Shown here one piece after another: positions 16,505-24,123 of a DNA stretch of 37,735 bases (the first letter of the stretch is position 1; each line of letters begins with the position of its first letter). The DNA is taken from the NCBI GenBank assembly GCA_035438705.1, contig DAORIV010000005.1, positions 1-37,735 on the forward strand, given 5' to 3'. Under the pieces are notes generated by a model. The model saw only the letters and a list, made by a program, of their open reading frames with translations. It ran no database searches and was not told the DNA's origin. A program made the position numbers and the translations under genes. This DNA is from C7867-006 sp035438705 (lineage in GTDB: Bacteria > Patescibacteriota > Minisyncoccia > Phycocordibacterales > DATDWN01).

Positions 16505-16763
16505 AGCAAAATAAAGAGCCCCGTACAGAATCTCTTCATCTGCTGAGAAATTAAATATTCTTTCTCTTTGATGAATTTTTCCGTACGAGGCCCAGTGCCA
16601 TTGCGTATCTGAAGTCCAAAACTCGCACCTCCTCCTGGGTACAGTGCGGTGGTGATGTGGACCACTCCAGAATACCGCTGACTTTCGGTAGAAAGACCTT
16701 TTGTATTTATCCTCTTACTTTTGTCCTAAGTGAGGCAAGGTCAGGTCCGATAACTCAAAATCT
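16505..16763 (-). ncRNA. Structured RNA unit upstream of proS with a very long terminal hairpin
   Basis: A promoter at 16770-16798 starts an RNA of about 260 nt. Its 3' end is a long hairpin: 15 bp joining 16579-16593 to 16516-16530, then TTCATC/GATGAA and GAGAAA/TTTCTC stacked inside, followed by TTTATTTT. Upstream helices include CCTCACTT/AAGTAAGAGG and GTGGT/ACCAC. It contains GGAGGAGGTG and a reading frame ending at 16551 with GC-rich codons, but that frame lacks a convincing start. I see no T-box sequence, and proS has its own -10 further downstream, so this is probably not a proS riboswitch. Either a ncRNA or a small mRNA. Confidence 0.5.
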
Positions 16764-16769
16764 ACTTAC

Positions 16770-16798
16770 ATTATAACACATTTAAATTACTAAGGAAA
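16770..16798 (-). promoter_or_regulatory. Promoter of the RNA unit upstream of proS
   Basis: -10 TATAAT (16770-16775) with a 17-bp spacer to a weak -35 TTTCCT (16793-16798) on the minus strand. Confidence 0.6.
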
Positions 16799-16814
16799 GT
16801 CGGAAAATCGACGA

Positions 16815-16960
16815 TAAAAAAAGGCCGCAATACTTTCGCGGCCTATCTACGAGAACCCTTGTGGGGGAAAAGTACAAAGAGAAAGCGGGGGTGCCGCTGT
16901 GGCAGAGGGCTCACAGGGGGTACTGTGAGTGGGGAACCAAGTGGTCACTCCCCGCTTCCA
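16815..16960 (-). ncRNA. Small structured RNA or micro-ORF unit (about 145 nt)
   Basis: Promoter at 16966-16994 and terminator GGCCGC/GCGGCC (16838-16843 with 16823-16828) followed by U7. The 5' part folds as a 10-bp stem GGAAGCGGGG/CCCCGCTTTC enclosing a hairpin CTCACAG/CTGTGAG. A 33-codon frame (16847-16948, GTG start, GGAAG 6 nt upstream) ends just before the terminator and would encode a Pro/Ser/Thr-rich peptide. No SRP-type conserved loop is present. I cannot decide between ncRNA and peptide; the tight fit of the frame between promoter and terminator keeps the peptide option open. Confidence 0.55.
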
Positions 16961-16965
16961 ATTAT

Positions 16966-16994
16966 TTTATAGCACTAAAAATACAAAATAACAA
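16966..16994 (-). promoter_or_regulatory. Promoter of the 145-nt unit
   Basis: -35 TTGTTA (16989-16994), 17-bp spacer, -10 TATAAA (16966-16971) on the minus strand, just past the rseP stop. Confidence 0.7.
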
Positions 16995-17003
16995 GATTTA
17001 TAT

Positions 17004-18101
17004 TTAGAACAGTTTTAAAACATCTTTTACAGTGACTGTGATCATTAAAAGCATGAGTAATGAAAAGCCAACTACGTTTGTCCATTTTACGACACTAGAA
17101 TTTATAGGCCGTCTTATTATTGCTTCTATTAGCACAAAAAGTAATCTACCCCCATCTAAAGCAGGAAATGGAACTAGATTAATGACCGCCAAATTTATAG
17201 AAATAATTGCTGTAATATTAAGTAAGTATCTAAAACCTAATTCGTTTGCTTCTTTTACAACCCCAGCAATGCCTATAGGCCCAGTCACTTGTGAAAAGTC
17301 TGATCTAAAAGTAATTGTTTCCCATAAAAATTTAGACAAACCTTGTGTTGTAGCTTTTAATAAATACCAAGTACTTTCTGCACCAGTTGTAAGTGCCTTA
17401 ATAGGTGAAAATTTTAAGGTGCCTATCCATTCCATTGAAATACCGACAACTTTTCTTCCTGGGACAATCACAGATGAAGGAGAAACAACAACATCCCTTT
17501 CAATACCTTTTTCACTTTGAATTTTTAATAACAAATCCTTTGAAGTTGACTCATTAATGTACTTCTGAACAACTTCTGGATACAAATTTTCATTTAAAGT
17601 ATTTTTTCCAGAAGATATAGACACGATGGTGTCACCTGGTTTTAGTCCAGCACTACTTGCAGGTGAATTATCTAAAACTTCTGTGACAACTAATCTTGCA
17701 TCGTTAAATTGTCCGGTAGTGTTATGTGGTAAGGCAGATGTAGTTCCAAGGAAAAATCCTAATGAAATAACTAACCATGCAAAAATAATATTGAATGTAA
17801 CCCCTGCAACTAAAACTGCTGCTTGAATAATTTTTGGTTTATACACAAAACTCACACTTTTATTTTCTTCACTTATATCCCCTGAGTGTGCGTCTTCTCC
17901 AAAAATTTTCACAAAACCACCGAAAGGAATTAAATTTATTGTATACAAAGTACCACCCCATTGTTTAGCAAAAAGTTTTGGAGGAAAACCAATAGCAAAC
18001 TCATCAACTCGTATTCCTGACTTTTTTGCAACTAGAAAATGTCCCAATTCATGGACGAATATAAGAATCGCGAGTATTAGTAAAAAAATTATTACAGACA
18101 T
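17004..18101 (-). CDS. rseP: Site-2 intramembrane metalloprotease RseP/MmpA
   Basis: A 365-aa M50 protease. The zinc site HELGH (H17, E18, H21) is in the first transmembrane helix; a PDZ domain follows (TEVLDNSPASSAGLKPGDTI region), and the second zinc ligand is in NLVPFPALDGGRLLF, followed by the last membrane helices. It cuts transmembrane segments of regulatory or signal proteins within the membrane. It starts 2 nt after frr, so the two are co-transcribed. Confidence 0.93.
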   Translation of the reverse strand: MSVIIFLLILAILIFVHELGHFLVAKKSGIRVDEFAIGFPPKLFAKQWGGTLYTINLIPFGGFVKIFGEDAHSGDISEENKSVSFVYKPKIIQAAVLVAGVTFNIIFAWLVISLGFFLGTTSALPHNTTGQFNDARLVVTEVLDNSPASSAGLKPGDTIVSISSGKNTLNENLYPEVVQKYINESTSKDLLLKIQSEKGIERDVVVSPSSVIVPGRKVVGISMEWIGTLKFSPIKALTTGAESTWYLLKATTQGLSKFLWETITFRSDFSQVTGPIGIAGVVKEANELGFRYLLNITAIISINLAVINLVPFPALDGGRLLFVLIEAIIRRPINSSVVKWTNVVGFSLLMLLMITVTVKDVLKLF

Positions 18102-18103
18102 TA

Positions 18104-18655
18104 TTATTCAGTTATTTCCTTTTCTTTCTTTTCAAACAATGCTTCTAGATTTCTTGTTGATTCATCTATCATTTTTTGAAGCTCTGCTTTTAGGCGAAAC
18201 TTTTCATCTTCTCCCATTTCCCCAGCTTTTTCCTTTGCATCAATATCTTTTATAACCTTCTCTCTTTCACCGCGTAATGTTATCTTTGCATCTTCAAGCT
18301 TTTGTTTTGTAAGTTTTACAAGTGCAATTCTTCTTTCTCCAGTAAGCTCAGGAAAAATAATTCTTAACCCTTTGTCATCAACTGTTACAGACAAGCCTAA
18401 ATCTGAAGAAATAATTGCCTTCTCTACATCCTTAGTTACAGACGTATCCCATGGAGTTATTCTTACACATCTAGCATCCTCCATAGAAAGATTAGCAACC
18501 TGATTTATTGGCATAAATGATCCATACGCTTCTACATTTACACCATCTAGAATTGAAAGATTGGCTCTACCAGTCCTTACTGTAGCCAACTCTTTTTTAA
18601 GCCACTCTTCTACACTTTTTATACCCTCTTTTAATGTATTGAAATTATATGCCAT
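18104..18655 (-). CDS. frr: Ribosome recycling factor
   Basis: 183 aa, normal length. It splits post-termination ribosomes with EF-G. Diagnostic segments are LATVRTGRANLSILDGV, VEAYGSFMPINQVANLS, ITPWDTSVTKDVEKAI and the C-terminal helix with ELTGERRIALVKLTK. A TATAAT (18665-18670) lies 9 nt before the ATG without a Shine-Dalgarno, so a leaderless start is likely. Confidence 0.96.
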   Translation of the reverse strand: MAYNFNTLKEGIKSVEEWLKKELATVRTGRANLSILDGVNVEAYGSFMPINQVANLSMEDARCVRITPWDTSVTKDVEKAIISSDLGLSVTVDDKGLRIIFPELTGERRIALVKLTKQKLEDAKITLRGEREKVIKDIDAKEKAGEMGEDEKFRLKAELQKMIDESTRNLEALFEKKEKEITE

Positions 18656-18687
18656 ATTTTCTGCATTATAACAGAAAGTTAAAAAAA

Positions 18688-19359
18688 CTAAATACTCAAA
18701 ACTAAATTTTCCAATATCATTTTTACAGGAGCACCTCGGTCATAGAGTGAATCTCTAGTGTCCTGACATACATTAAGTTTATTTGAATTCTTCAACACAC
18801 CGTCCAAATACAACTCTCGCTCTATTTTATTCAATAAAGCTATAGCATCTTGTTTTGTTTTTTCTTCATCTTTTATTGCATCAGTTATATCTTTCACAAC
18901 ATCCATTCTTTCTTTTAAATTCAAATCTAAAAAATTTTCGCTGAAAGACTGACCACTCAAATCATTTATAAACACTTGCATTCTTGATTTAAGAGTAGGT
19001 AGTAAAACTTCTTGTGGTGAAAATATGAAAAAATGTGTACCTTCTGTCGGCTCTTCAAAAACTTTAAGTAAAGCGTTTTGTGCTTCCTCTGTAATAAAAT
19101 CAGTCTCAATTATGAATATTTTTTTCTCACCTGAAAAGTCTTTTCTGCTTTCACTTTGTGAAATTTCTCTTGCATTGTCTATAGTAAAAGTATCGAACTT
19201 TCTGTGGTAAAAATCAGGGTTACCAGAAAATTTAATTCCAAAAGTTTTTTCCAAGAATTTCTTCAGTTTCAATACAGCACTTTCTACTTCATGTTCAATA
19301 AAATAATATGCATGATGAAGAGAATCCGAATTTTTGTACATTTCCACAAATGAATTCAT
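18688..19359 (-). CDS. holB: DNA polymerase III delta'-like clamp-loader subunit, no P-loop
   Basis: 223 aa. It resembles the AAA+ clamp-loader subunits in its middle: FTIDNAREISQSESRK, IFIIETDFITEEAQNALLKV, FEEPTEGTHFFIFSPQ and LLPTLKSRMQVF, where SRM replaces the usual SRC. The Walker A loop expected near residue 20 is missing (LHHAYYFIEHEVES), as in delta' subunits that do not hydrolyse ATP, and the C-terminal collar domain is short. The start at 19359 is chosen because TATAAT (19366-19371) ends 6 nt before it; the longer frame runs through a GC hairpin. Confidence 0.8.
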   Translation of the reverse strand: MNSFVEMYKNSDSLHHAYYFIEHEVESAVLKLKKFLEKTFGIKFSGNPDFYHRKFDTFTIDNAREISQSESRKDFSGEKKIFIIETDFITEEAQNALLKVFEEPTEGTHFFIFSPQEVLLPTLKSRMQVFINDLSGQSFSENFLDLNLKERMDVVKDITDAIKDEEKTKQDAIALLNKIERELYLDGVLKNSNKLNVCQDTRDSLYDRGAPVKMILENLVLSI

Positions 19360-19384
19360 AAAAGTATTATACCAGATACGACAC

Positions 19385-19410
19385 GGCCCCAGCGATTGTG
19401 CGCTGGGGCC
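19385..19410 (-). terminator. 10-bp GC hairpin between the 68-aa gene and holB
   Basis: GGCCCCAGCG (19385-19394) pairs perfectly with 19401-19410, loop 6 nt. It lies 11 nt past the stop of the minus-strand 68-aa gene. There is no U-tract after it in that direction; U6 comes before it. It may act as an RNA 3' stabiliser or a weak terminator. Confidence 0.55.
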
Positions 19411-19421
19411 AAAAAACAACC

Positions 19422-19628
19422 TTACTCTTTGAGCACCAATTCCAGTTCTTCTTCTGAAAAAGGAGGTGTCTTTCTTACTACAGTAGCAAATACTGTAGCT
19501 TGACCAGGTCTGTAGAGGGCATATTTACCATACCCCTCTTCAAAACCCCTCTTTTGGAGCCACTCGATTGCCTCCAGTTCAGAATTGAAAGTCATGTAGT
19601 GAAGTCCCCCTATTTCAATGTGATACAT
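19422..19628 (-). CDS. Small protein of unknown function (68 aa)
   Basis: Not recognised. ATG at 19628 follows GGAGGTGGTG closely, a strong Shine-Dalgarno unlike the neighbouring genes; the in-frame GTG codons upstream lie inside that signal. The protein starts MYHIEIGGLHYMTF, has an amphipathic helix with ELEAIEWLQKRGFEEG, a strand-like YALYRPGQATVFATVVRK and an acidic end EEELELVLKE. The alpha/beta pattern suggests a compact soluble domain. Codons are more GC-rich than in holB and mreB beside it. Confidence 0.7.
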   Translation of the reverse strand: MYHIEIGGLHYMTFNSELEAIEWLQKRGFEEGYGKYALYRPGQATVFATVVRKTPPFSEEELELVLKE

Positions 19629-19684
19629 CACCACCTCCACATATCAATCTACTGAAATTACAAAATATGTAAAGTAAGACCAAA

Positions 19685-19803
19685 AAATCTCGTTGAATCA
19701 TAATCTTTTAAAACCGTCGGAGTCGGGTAGACGGAGGGCCGAGGAAAATTTCTACCAAGTAATTTATCCGTTGTTTTAAGAGATTATGATGAAAAAGAGA
19801 TTT
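19685..19803 (+). ncRNA. Structured intergenic element, copy C
   Basis: P0 AAATCTC/GAGATTT (19685-19691 with 19797-19803), loop GUUGA against GAAAAA, P1 18 bp (19697-19714 with 19773-19790, one G.U), P2 CCGTC/GACGG (19714-19718 with 19730-19734), linker GAGGAAA (19741-19747), P3 AAATT/AATTT (19746-19750 with 19761-19765). It ends 11 nt from the stop of the second mreB and is antisense to it. Confidence 0.8.
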
Positions 19804-19814
19804 GTAAATTTTGT

Positions 19815-20828
19815 CTACCTCTTACTAATAACCGATTTTTTGTAATTATCTAAGTGCTCTAACGCTATTCCTGTACCCTTCACCACACAGTACAAAGCAT
19901 CTTTTGCTAGCACAGCCTTCACACCCGTTCTTCTGAACACGAGCTCTGGAAAGTTTCTAAGTTGTGAACTTCCTCCAGTCATGATTATGCCCTGATCAAT
20001 AATATCTGAAGATAGTTCAGGTGGAGTTTCTTGCAAAACGTCTTTTATTGCCTTAATCATTTCTCTAAGATCCTTACTTATTGCCTTCACAATTTCATTA
20101 GTTTTTATCTCAACACTTCTAGGAAGCCCTGTAACAAAATCACGTCCTTTTATAGTTATTGCCAATTCTTCATCAACTGGAATTGCAGAACCAACTTTTA
20201 TTTTTATATCTTCAGCAGTTTTGTCTCCAATACCCAGATTAAAAGTTTTTTTAATGTAGTCAGTTATTGCTTGATCAACTTTATTTCCAGCACATTTTAC
20301 TGAAGTAGATGCCACAATACCTCCCAAAGAAATAACCGCAACATCTGTTGTGCCTCCACCTATATCAACAATCATATGTCCTTTTGCTTCATGTATTGGG
20401 ATACCAGCACCTATAGCAGCAAGTATTGGCTCCTTAATTACATATGCATTTTTTGCTCCCGCACGTACTGCAGCTTCAATAACTGCACGTCTTTCAGTTG
20501 ATGTAACCCCGGCTGGTACAGAAACCAAAACTTCAGGTCTCCAGAAGCTCCATTTGCCCAATGCCTTGTCTATATAGTAGCGAAGCATTGCCTCTGTAAC
20601 TCTATAATCCGCTATAACACCATCCTTCATAGGCCTATAAGCAATAATGTTGTCAGGTGTACGACCTATCATTTCCTTGGCCTCTATGCCAATTGCAACA
20701 ATTTTGTTATCTTCCTCAGAAACAGCGACAACTGACGGCTCATTTAAAACAATTCCCCTTCCAGGAACAAACACCAAAGTGTTGGCAGTACCCAAATCTA
20801 TACCAATTTTTTTAGAGAAAAATGACAT
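19815..20828 (-). CDS. mreB: MreB (copy 2)
   Basis: A 337-aa actin homologue distinct from the copy at 14011. Motifs: KKIGIDLGTANTLVFVPGRG, MIVDIGGGTTDVAVISLGG and GIIMTGGSSQLRNF. It lacks the long N-terminal extension of copy 1 (starts MSFFSKKIG, with a possible short membrane-binding FF pair). The start at 20828 follows a TATACT -10 that overlaps the divergent promoter. It stands alone, away from mreC, so it may be a second filament system or an Mbl-like form. Confidence 0.93.
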   Translation of the reverse strand: MSFFSKKIGIDLGTANTLVFVPGRGIVLNEPSVVAVSEEDNKIVAIGIEAKEMIGRTPDNIIAYRPMKDGVIADYRVTEAMLRYYIDKALGKWSFWRPEVLVSVPAGVTSTERRAVIEAAVRAGAKNAYVIKEPILAAIGAGIPIHEAKGHMIVDIGGGTTDVAVISLGGIVASTSVKCAGNKVDQAITDYIKKTFNLGIGDKTAEDIKIKVGSAIPVDEELAITIKGRDFVTGLPRSVEIKTNEIVKAISKDLREMIKAIKDVLQETPPELSSDIIDQGIIMTGGSSQLRNFPELVFRRTGVKAVLAKDALYCVVKGTGIALEHLDNYKKSVISKR

Positions 20829-20841
20829 ATTTAATATATTC

Positions 20842-20849
20842 AGTATAAT
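20842..20849. promoter_or_regulatory. Overlapping divergent -10 boxes (mreB copy 2 / PEGA-like gene)
   Basis: AGTATAAT reads as TATAAT on the plus strand (20844-20849, 7 nt before the ATG at 20857) and TATACT on the minus strand (20842-20847, 13 nt before the mreB ATG). The two boxes share the central TATA. Confidence 0.7.
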
Positions 20850-20856
20850 AGCCGAT

Positions 20857-21609
20857 ATGAATGAGAATGTAAAAAATAACAAAATTTATTATTTCCTTGG
20901 TGGTTTTATTGTTTTAATATTGCTCACCTCAATTGTTTTATACGGACTTGGCTATAGAGTAAATAAAAACTTTAGAATTGCAAAAAATGGAAGCATTTCT
21001 ATTGTTATCCCGCTACCAGAAACAACAATATATATAAATGAATCAAAAAAGATTATTACCACAGAACAAAATGAGGTAGTTAATGTTTCTCTTTCACCAA
21101 ATGTACATTCTCTGATTATTTCTCATGAAGATTTTTTTCCATGGATAAAAGAAGTAAAAGTTTTGAGCAATGAAAATACAAAAGTTTCTCCTATTTTTGT
21201 ATATCAAAACCCATCCGGAAACATAATCACTAAAAATGATCCTGAATATTGGAAAATAAATTCTGAAATAGACAAAAATTTCCCACCACAAAAAAACAAT
21301 CATAAATTAAGTACAGATGAGTTAGTCCATATTTGGATTGAGAATAATACAATAATGGCAAAAAAAGATGGCGAAGTAGTTGAAGTCATAAAACCAGAGG
21401 ATCCTATAAGAAACTTAGACTTTTACAAAAAAAGAAACGACGCATTAATATTTTCTGCTGGAAACGGAGTCTACGTAATTGAAATTAACAAAGCAGGTAC
21501 TCAGAACTTTATGCCGATATACAAAGGTGAAAAACCTGAGTTTGTATTACAAGACGAAAACTATATTTTTATACAAGACTTCCAAAACTTAATGCAAGTT
21601 ATTATCTAA
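20857..21609 (+). CDS. Membrane-anchored protein with PEGA-like domain
   Basis: 250 aa. One N-terminal transmembrane helix (about residues 10-30, YYFLGGFIVLILLTSIVLYG), then an extracytoplasmic region. Residues 45-105 (SISIVIPLPETTIYINESKK ... SLIISHEDFFPWIKEVKV) fit a PEGA-type beta sandwich. The rest has repeated strand patterns such as VHIWIENNTIMAKK and ALIFSAGNGVYVIEI, like a partial beta-propeller. Function unknown, presumably surface. The start at 20857 is set by the TATAAT 7 nt before it; the longer frame overlaps mreB antisense. Confidence 0.75.
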   Translation: MNENVKNNKIYYFLGGFIVLILLTSIVLYGLGYRVNKNFRIAKNGSISIVIPLPETTIYINESKKIITTEQNEVVNVSLSPNVHSLIISHEDFFPWIKEVKVLSNENTKVSPIFVYQNPSGNIITKNDPEYWKINSEIDKNFPPQKNNHKLSTDELVHIWIENNTIMAKKDGEVVEVIKPEDPIRNLDFYKKRNDALIFSAGNGVYVIEINKAGTQNFMPIYKGEKPEFVLQDENYIFIQDFQNLMQVII

Positions 21610-21635
21610 GTGTATTTGGGTTATAATACCCCCAA

Positions 21636-23537
21636 ATGCAAATAGTTACTGTTATCCCTATAAGCAGAGGTGTTTCCAAAGAAACACTTACATACTTCAC
21701 TAAAAGTGAGGTAAATTTAGGTGGTATAGTCAAAATACCACTTAGAAAAAAGATAATTTACGGCCTCATAATAGATAAAAGAGACGCAAATGAACTAAAA
21801 TCAGAAATCAAATCCCTTTCCTACAGCATAAAAAAGGTAGAAGAAATGCAATCAGGTTCATTTTTGACACAGAGTTTTACTGAAGCAATCAAAAAAGTTG
21901 CTGACTACAACGCATCAAGTATCGGTTCAGTTTTATTTTCACTTATACCTAAAAATATTTTAGAGGAAAACAATAAATTAACACTAGATGATACAGAAAG
22001 CCCCAAAGATGCTTTCAATGAAACAGTTTTGCTACAGTGTGATAGTGAAGAAAGGTTTGCTACATATAAAAGTTTGGTCAGAGAAGAGTTTGCAAAGGGA
22101 CACTCAGTATTCTTTTGTGCACCAACTATTGAAGATTTAAATAATGCCAGAGGATTGTTAGAAAAAGGTATTGAAAATTATACTTTTTTTCTTCACTCAG
22201 GTCTTTCAAAAAAAGAACTAATTGATACTTGGAATAAAATTTGTTTAGAAAATCATCCAGTACTTATAATTGGTACTGGAAGTTTTTTATCAATACCAAA
22301 GAAAAATATAGGCACAATAATACTAGAAAAAGAATCTTCACGTAGTTACAAAATGCAGACAAGACCATATATAGATATTAGAAATGTAGTGGAAACCCTA
22401 GCAAGAGAGATGAAAATCAGACTGGTACTAGGAGATATGTTTTTACGAAACGAAACTCTTTGGGAAGAAAAAAATGGAAAGTATTCCCCACTTTCACCTT
22501 TGAAATTCAGATCACTTACATCAGCAAACTGTGAACTTGTTGATATGCGCACTCCACAAGATATGAAAAGTAAAGAATTTCAAATCATTGGAAATCGATT
22601 AAAGGAACTGATAGAAAAAAACGTAAATAACAACGAGCACATGTTTCTTTTTTGTAGTAGAAAGGGGCTTGCCCCCAATACTATTTGCAGTGATTGTGGA
22701 ACCACTGTTTCTTGCACAAATTGCCATATGCCAGTAGTACTTTATGGAAGAAAAATGGAAGTTGGTGGAGCTAAAAATATTTTTATATGCAACCATTGTG
22801 GCGAAAAATACGACACGAAAATTTTATGTAGCAACTGTGATGGCTGGAGACTGACACCACTTGGAATAGGTATTGAAAGAGTTGCAGAGGAAATAGAGAA
22901 AATGTTTCCGAAAGTAAAAATAATTATATTTGATAAGGAACACATAACTACACACAAGAAAGCTGAAAAAACTAGAGATACTTTCTACGAAACACCTGGA
23001 AGCATATGTATAGGCACAGAAATGGCACTATCATACTTAAAACAAAAAGTAGACACTACTGCAGTAGTTACATTAGATTCATATTTTTCTTTACCAGATT
23101 TTCAAATAAATGAAAAAGTTTTTCAAATTTTACTGGATATGAGATATATGAGTACTAAAGAATTTTTGATCCAAACACGTCAAAATAATACTCGTTTGTT
23201 CGAACATGCACTAAGAGGAAACTTGATGGAGTTTCATCGTGAAGAGATAGAAGAAAGAAAATCTATGGGTTATCCCCCCTTTAACACCTACATAAAGTTT
23301 ACTTTAGAAGGAGATAAAATTACAGTAAGAAAAGAAATGGAAAAAGCTAAACAGTTTCTGGAACCAAACAAACTTCAAATTTTTGATGCATTTAATAAAG
23401 TAGTAAAGAATAAACATGTGGTACATGGGTTATTGTATTTGGAAAGAGGAAAATGGCCAGATAGAAATTTACTTGAAAAAATAAGACATCTTCCTCCACA
23501 ATTTAGCATAAGAATAGACCCTGGAAGTCTTTTGTGA
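21636..23537 (+). CDS. priA: PriA-like primosomal protein with degenerate ATPase motifs
   Basis: 633 aa, a bit shorter than usual. The family is supported by the four-Cys-pair zinc module (CSDC, CTNC, CNHC, CSNC at about 350-402), LTPLGIGIERVAEEIEKMFP after it, LGDMFL, and the C-terminal KEFLIQTRQNN, FHREEIEERKSMGYPPF. However, the Walker A loop (normally GxxGSGKT) is absent around residues 130-147 and the DEEH box is replaced by LEKES near 230. PriA reloads replication forks; this one probably binds DNA or partners without helicase action. A TATAAT ends 8 nt before the ATG (leaderless type). Confidence 0.85.
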   Translation: MQIVTVIPISRGVSKETLTYFTKSEVNLGGIVKIPLRKKIIYGLIIDKRDANELKSEIKSLSYSIKKVEEMQSGSFLTQSFTEAIKKVADYNASSIGSVLFSLIPKNILEENNKLTLDDTESPKDAFNETVLLQCDSEERFATYKSLVREEFAKGHSVFFCAPTIEDLNNARGLLEKGIENYTFFLHSGLSKKELIDTWNKICLENHPVLIIGTGSFLSIPKKNIGTIILEKESSRSYKMQTRPYIDIRNVVETLAREMKIRLVLGDMFLRNETLWEEKNGKYSPLSPLKFRSLTSANCELVDMRTPQDMKSKEFQIIGNRLKELIEKNVNNNEHMFLFCSRKGLAPNTICSDCGTTVSCTNCHMPVVLYGRKMEVGGAKNIFICNHCGEKYDTKILCSNCDGWRLTPLGIGIERVAEEIEKMFPKVKIIIFDKEHITTHKKAEKTRDTFYETPGSICIGTEMALSYLKQKVDTTAVVTLDSYFSLPDFQINEKVFQILLDMRYMSTKEFLIQTRQNNTRLFEHALRGNLMEFHREEIEERKSMGYPPFNTYIKFTLEGDKITVRKEMEKAKQFLEPNKLQIFDAFNKVVKNKHVVHGLLYLERGKWPDRNLLEKIRHLPPQFSIRIDPGSLL

Positions 23538-23556
23538 TATTTTTAAACAAACAATT

Positions 23557-24123
23557 ATGGTTAAAAAAATACTTCAAAAAGAAGAAAAAGTTTTAAGAGA
23601 AATAGCCAAAAATGTTAGTATTGATGAAATTAAGTCAGAAAAAATTCAAAAAATTATTTCTGAAATGAAAGAAGCTCTGAATTCTCAAGACGACGGTGTA
23701 GCTATAGCAGCACCTCAAATAGGTTATTCTCTTAGAATTTTTGTAGTATCTAAAAAAGTGGAAGAAATAGTTACAGAGGCAAAACTGCATGCATTAGGAG
23801 TGAGTCAAGAACTCATTGATGAAGAACTTAAGAAAGTAGGTTCAAAAGATATGGTGTTTATTAACCCAGTAATGAAAAAGCTTTCAAAAGACAAGAAAAA
23901 TGTTGAGGAGGGTTGTCTTTCAGTTAGATATTTGTATGGTTTAGTTAAAAGAAGTACTAAAGCTACTGTTGAGGCACTAGATGAAAACGGTAGAAAATTC
24001 CAAAGAGGTGGCACTGGGTTACTTGCTCAGATCTTCCAGCATGAAATGGACCATCTAGATGGTGTTTTGTTTATAGACAAAGCAAGTAATGTTGAGGAAA
24101 TACCTCCAGAAAAAATAAAATAA
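23557..24123 (+). CDS. def: Peptide deformylase
   Basis: 188 aa. It removes the formyl group from new N-terminal Met with an Fe/Zn centre. Motif 1 is GVAIAAPQ (47-54, with Ala in place of the usual second Gly), motif 2 is EGCLS (118-122, C120 metal ligand) and motif 3 is HEMDH (162-166, H162 and H166 ligands, E163 catalytic). An insert of about 20 residues (KKVEEIVTEAKLHALGVSQE) lies between motifs 1 and 2. It sits in tandem with fmt, the enzyme that adds the formyl group. Confidence 0.95.
   Translation: MVKKILQKEEKVLREIAKNVSIDEIKSEKIQKIISEMKEALNSQDDGVAIAAPQIGYSLRIFVVSKKVEEIVTEAKLHALGVSQELIDEELKKVGSKDMVFINPVMKKLSKDKKNVEEGCLSVRYLYGLVKRSTKATVEALDENGRKFQRGGTGLLAQIFQHEMDHLDGVLFIDKASNVEEIPPEKIK

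Noticed and set aside
15226..16665. N-terminally extended ProRS starting upstream of 16473
   Set aside because: The extra 64 residues have no family similarity and lie in the separate RNA unit and its terminator-like hairpin.
16480..16763. T-box or proline riboswitch controlling proS
   Set aside because: No T-box core (GGUGGNACCGCG type) or specifier loop is visible, and proS has a -10 box 7 nt before its own ATG downstream of the RNA.
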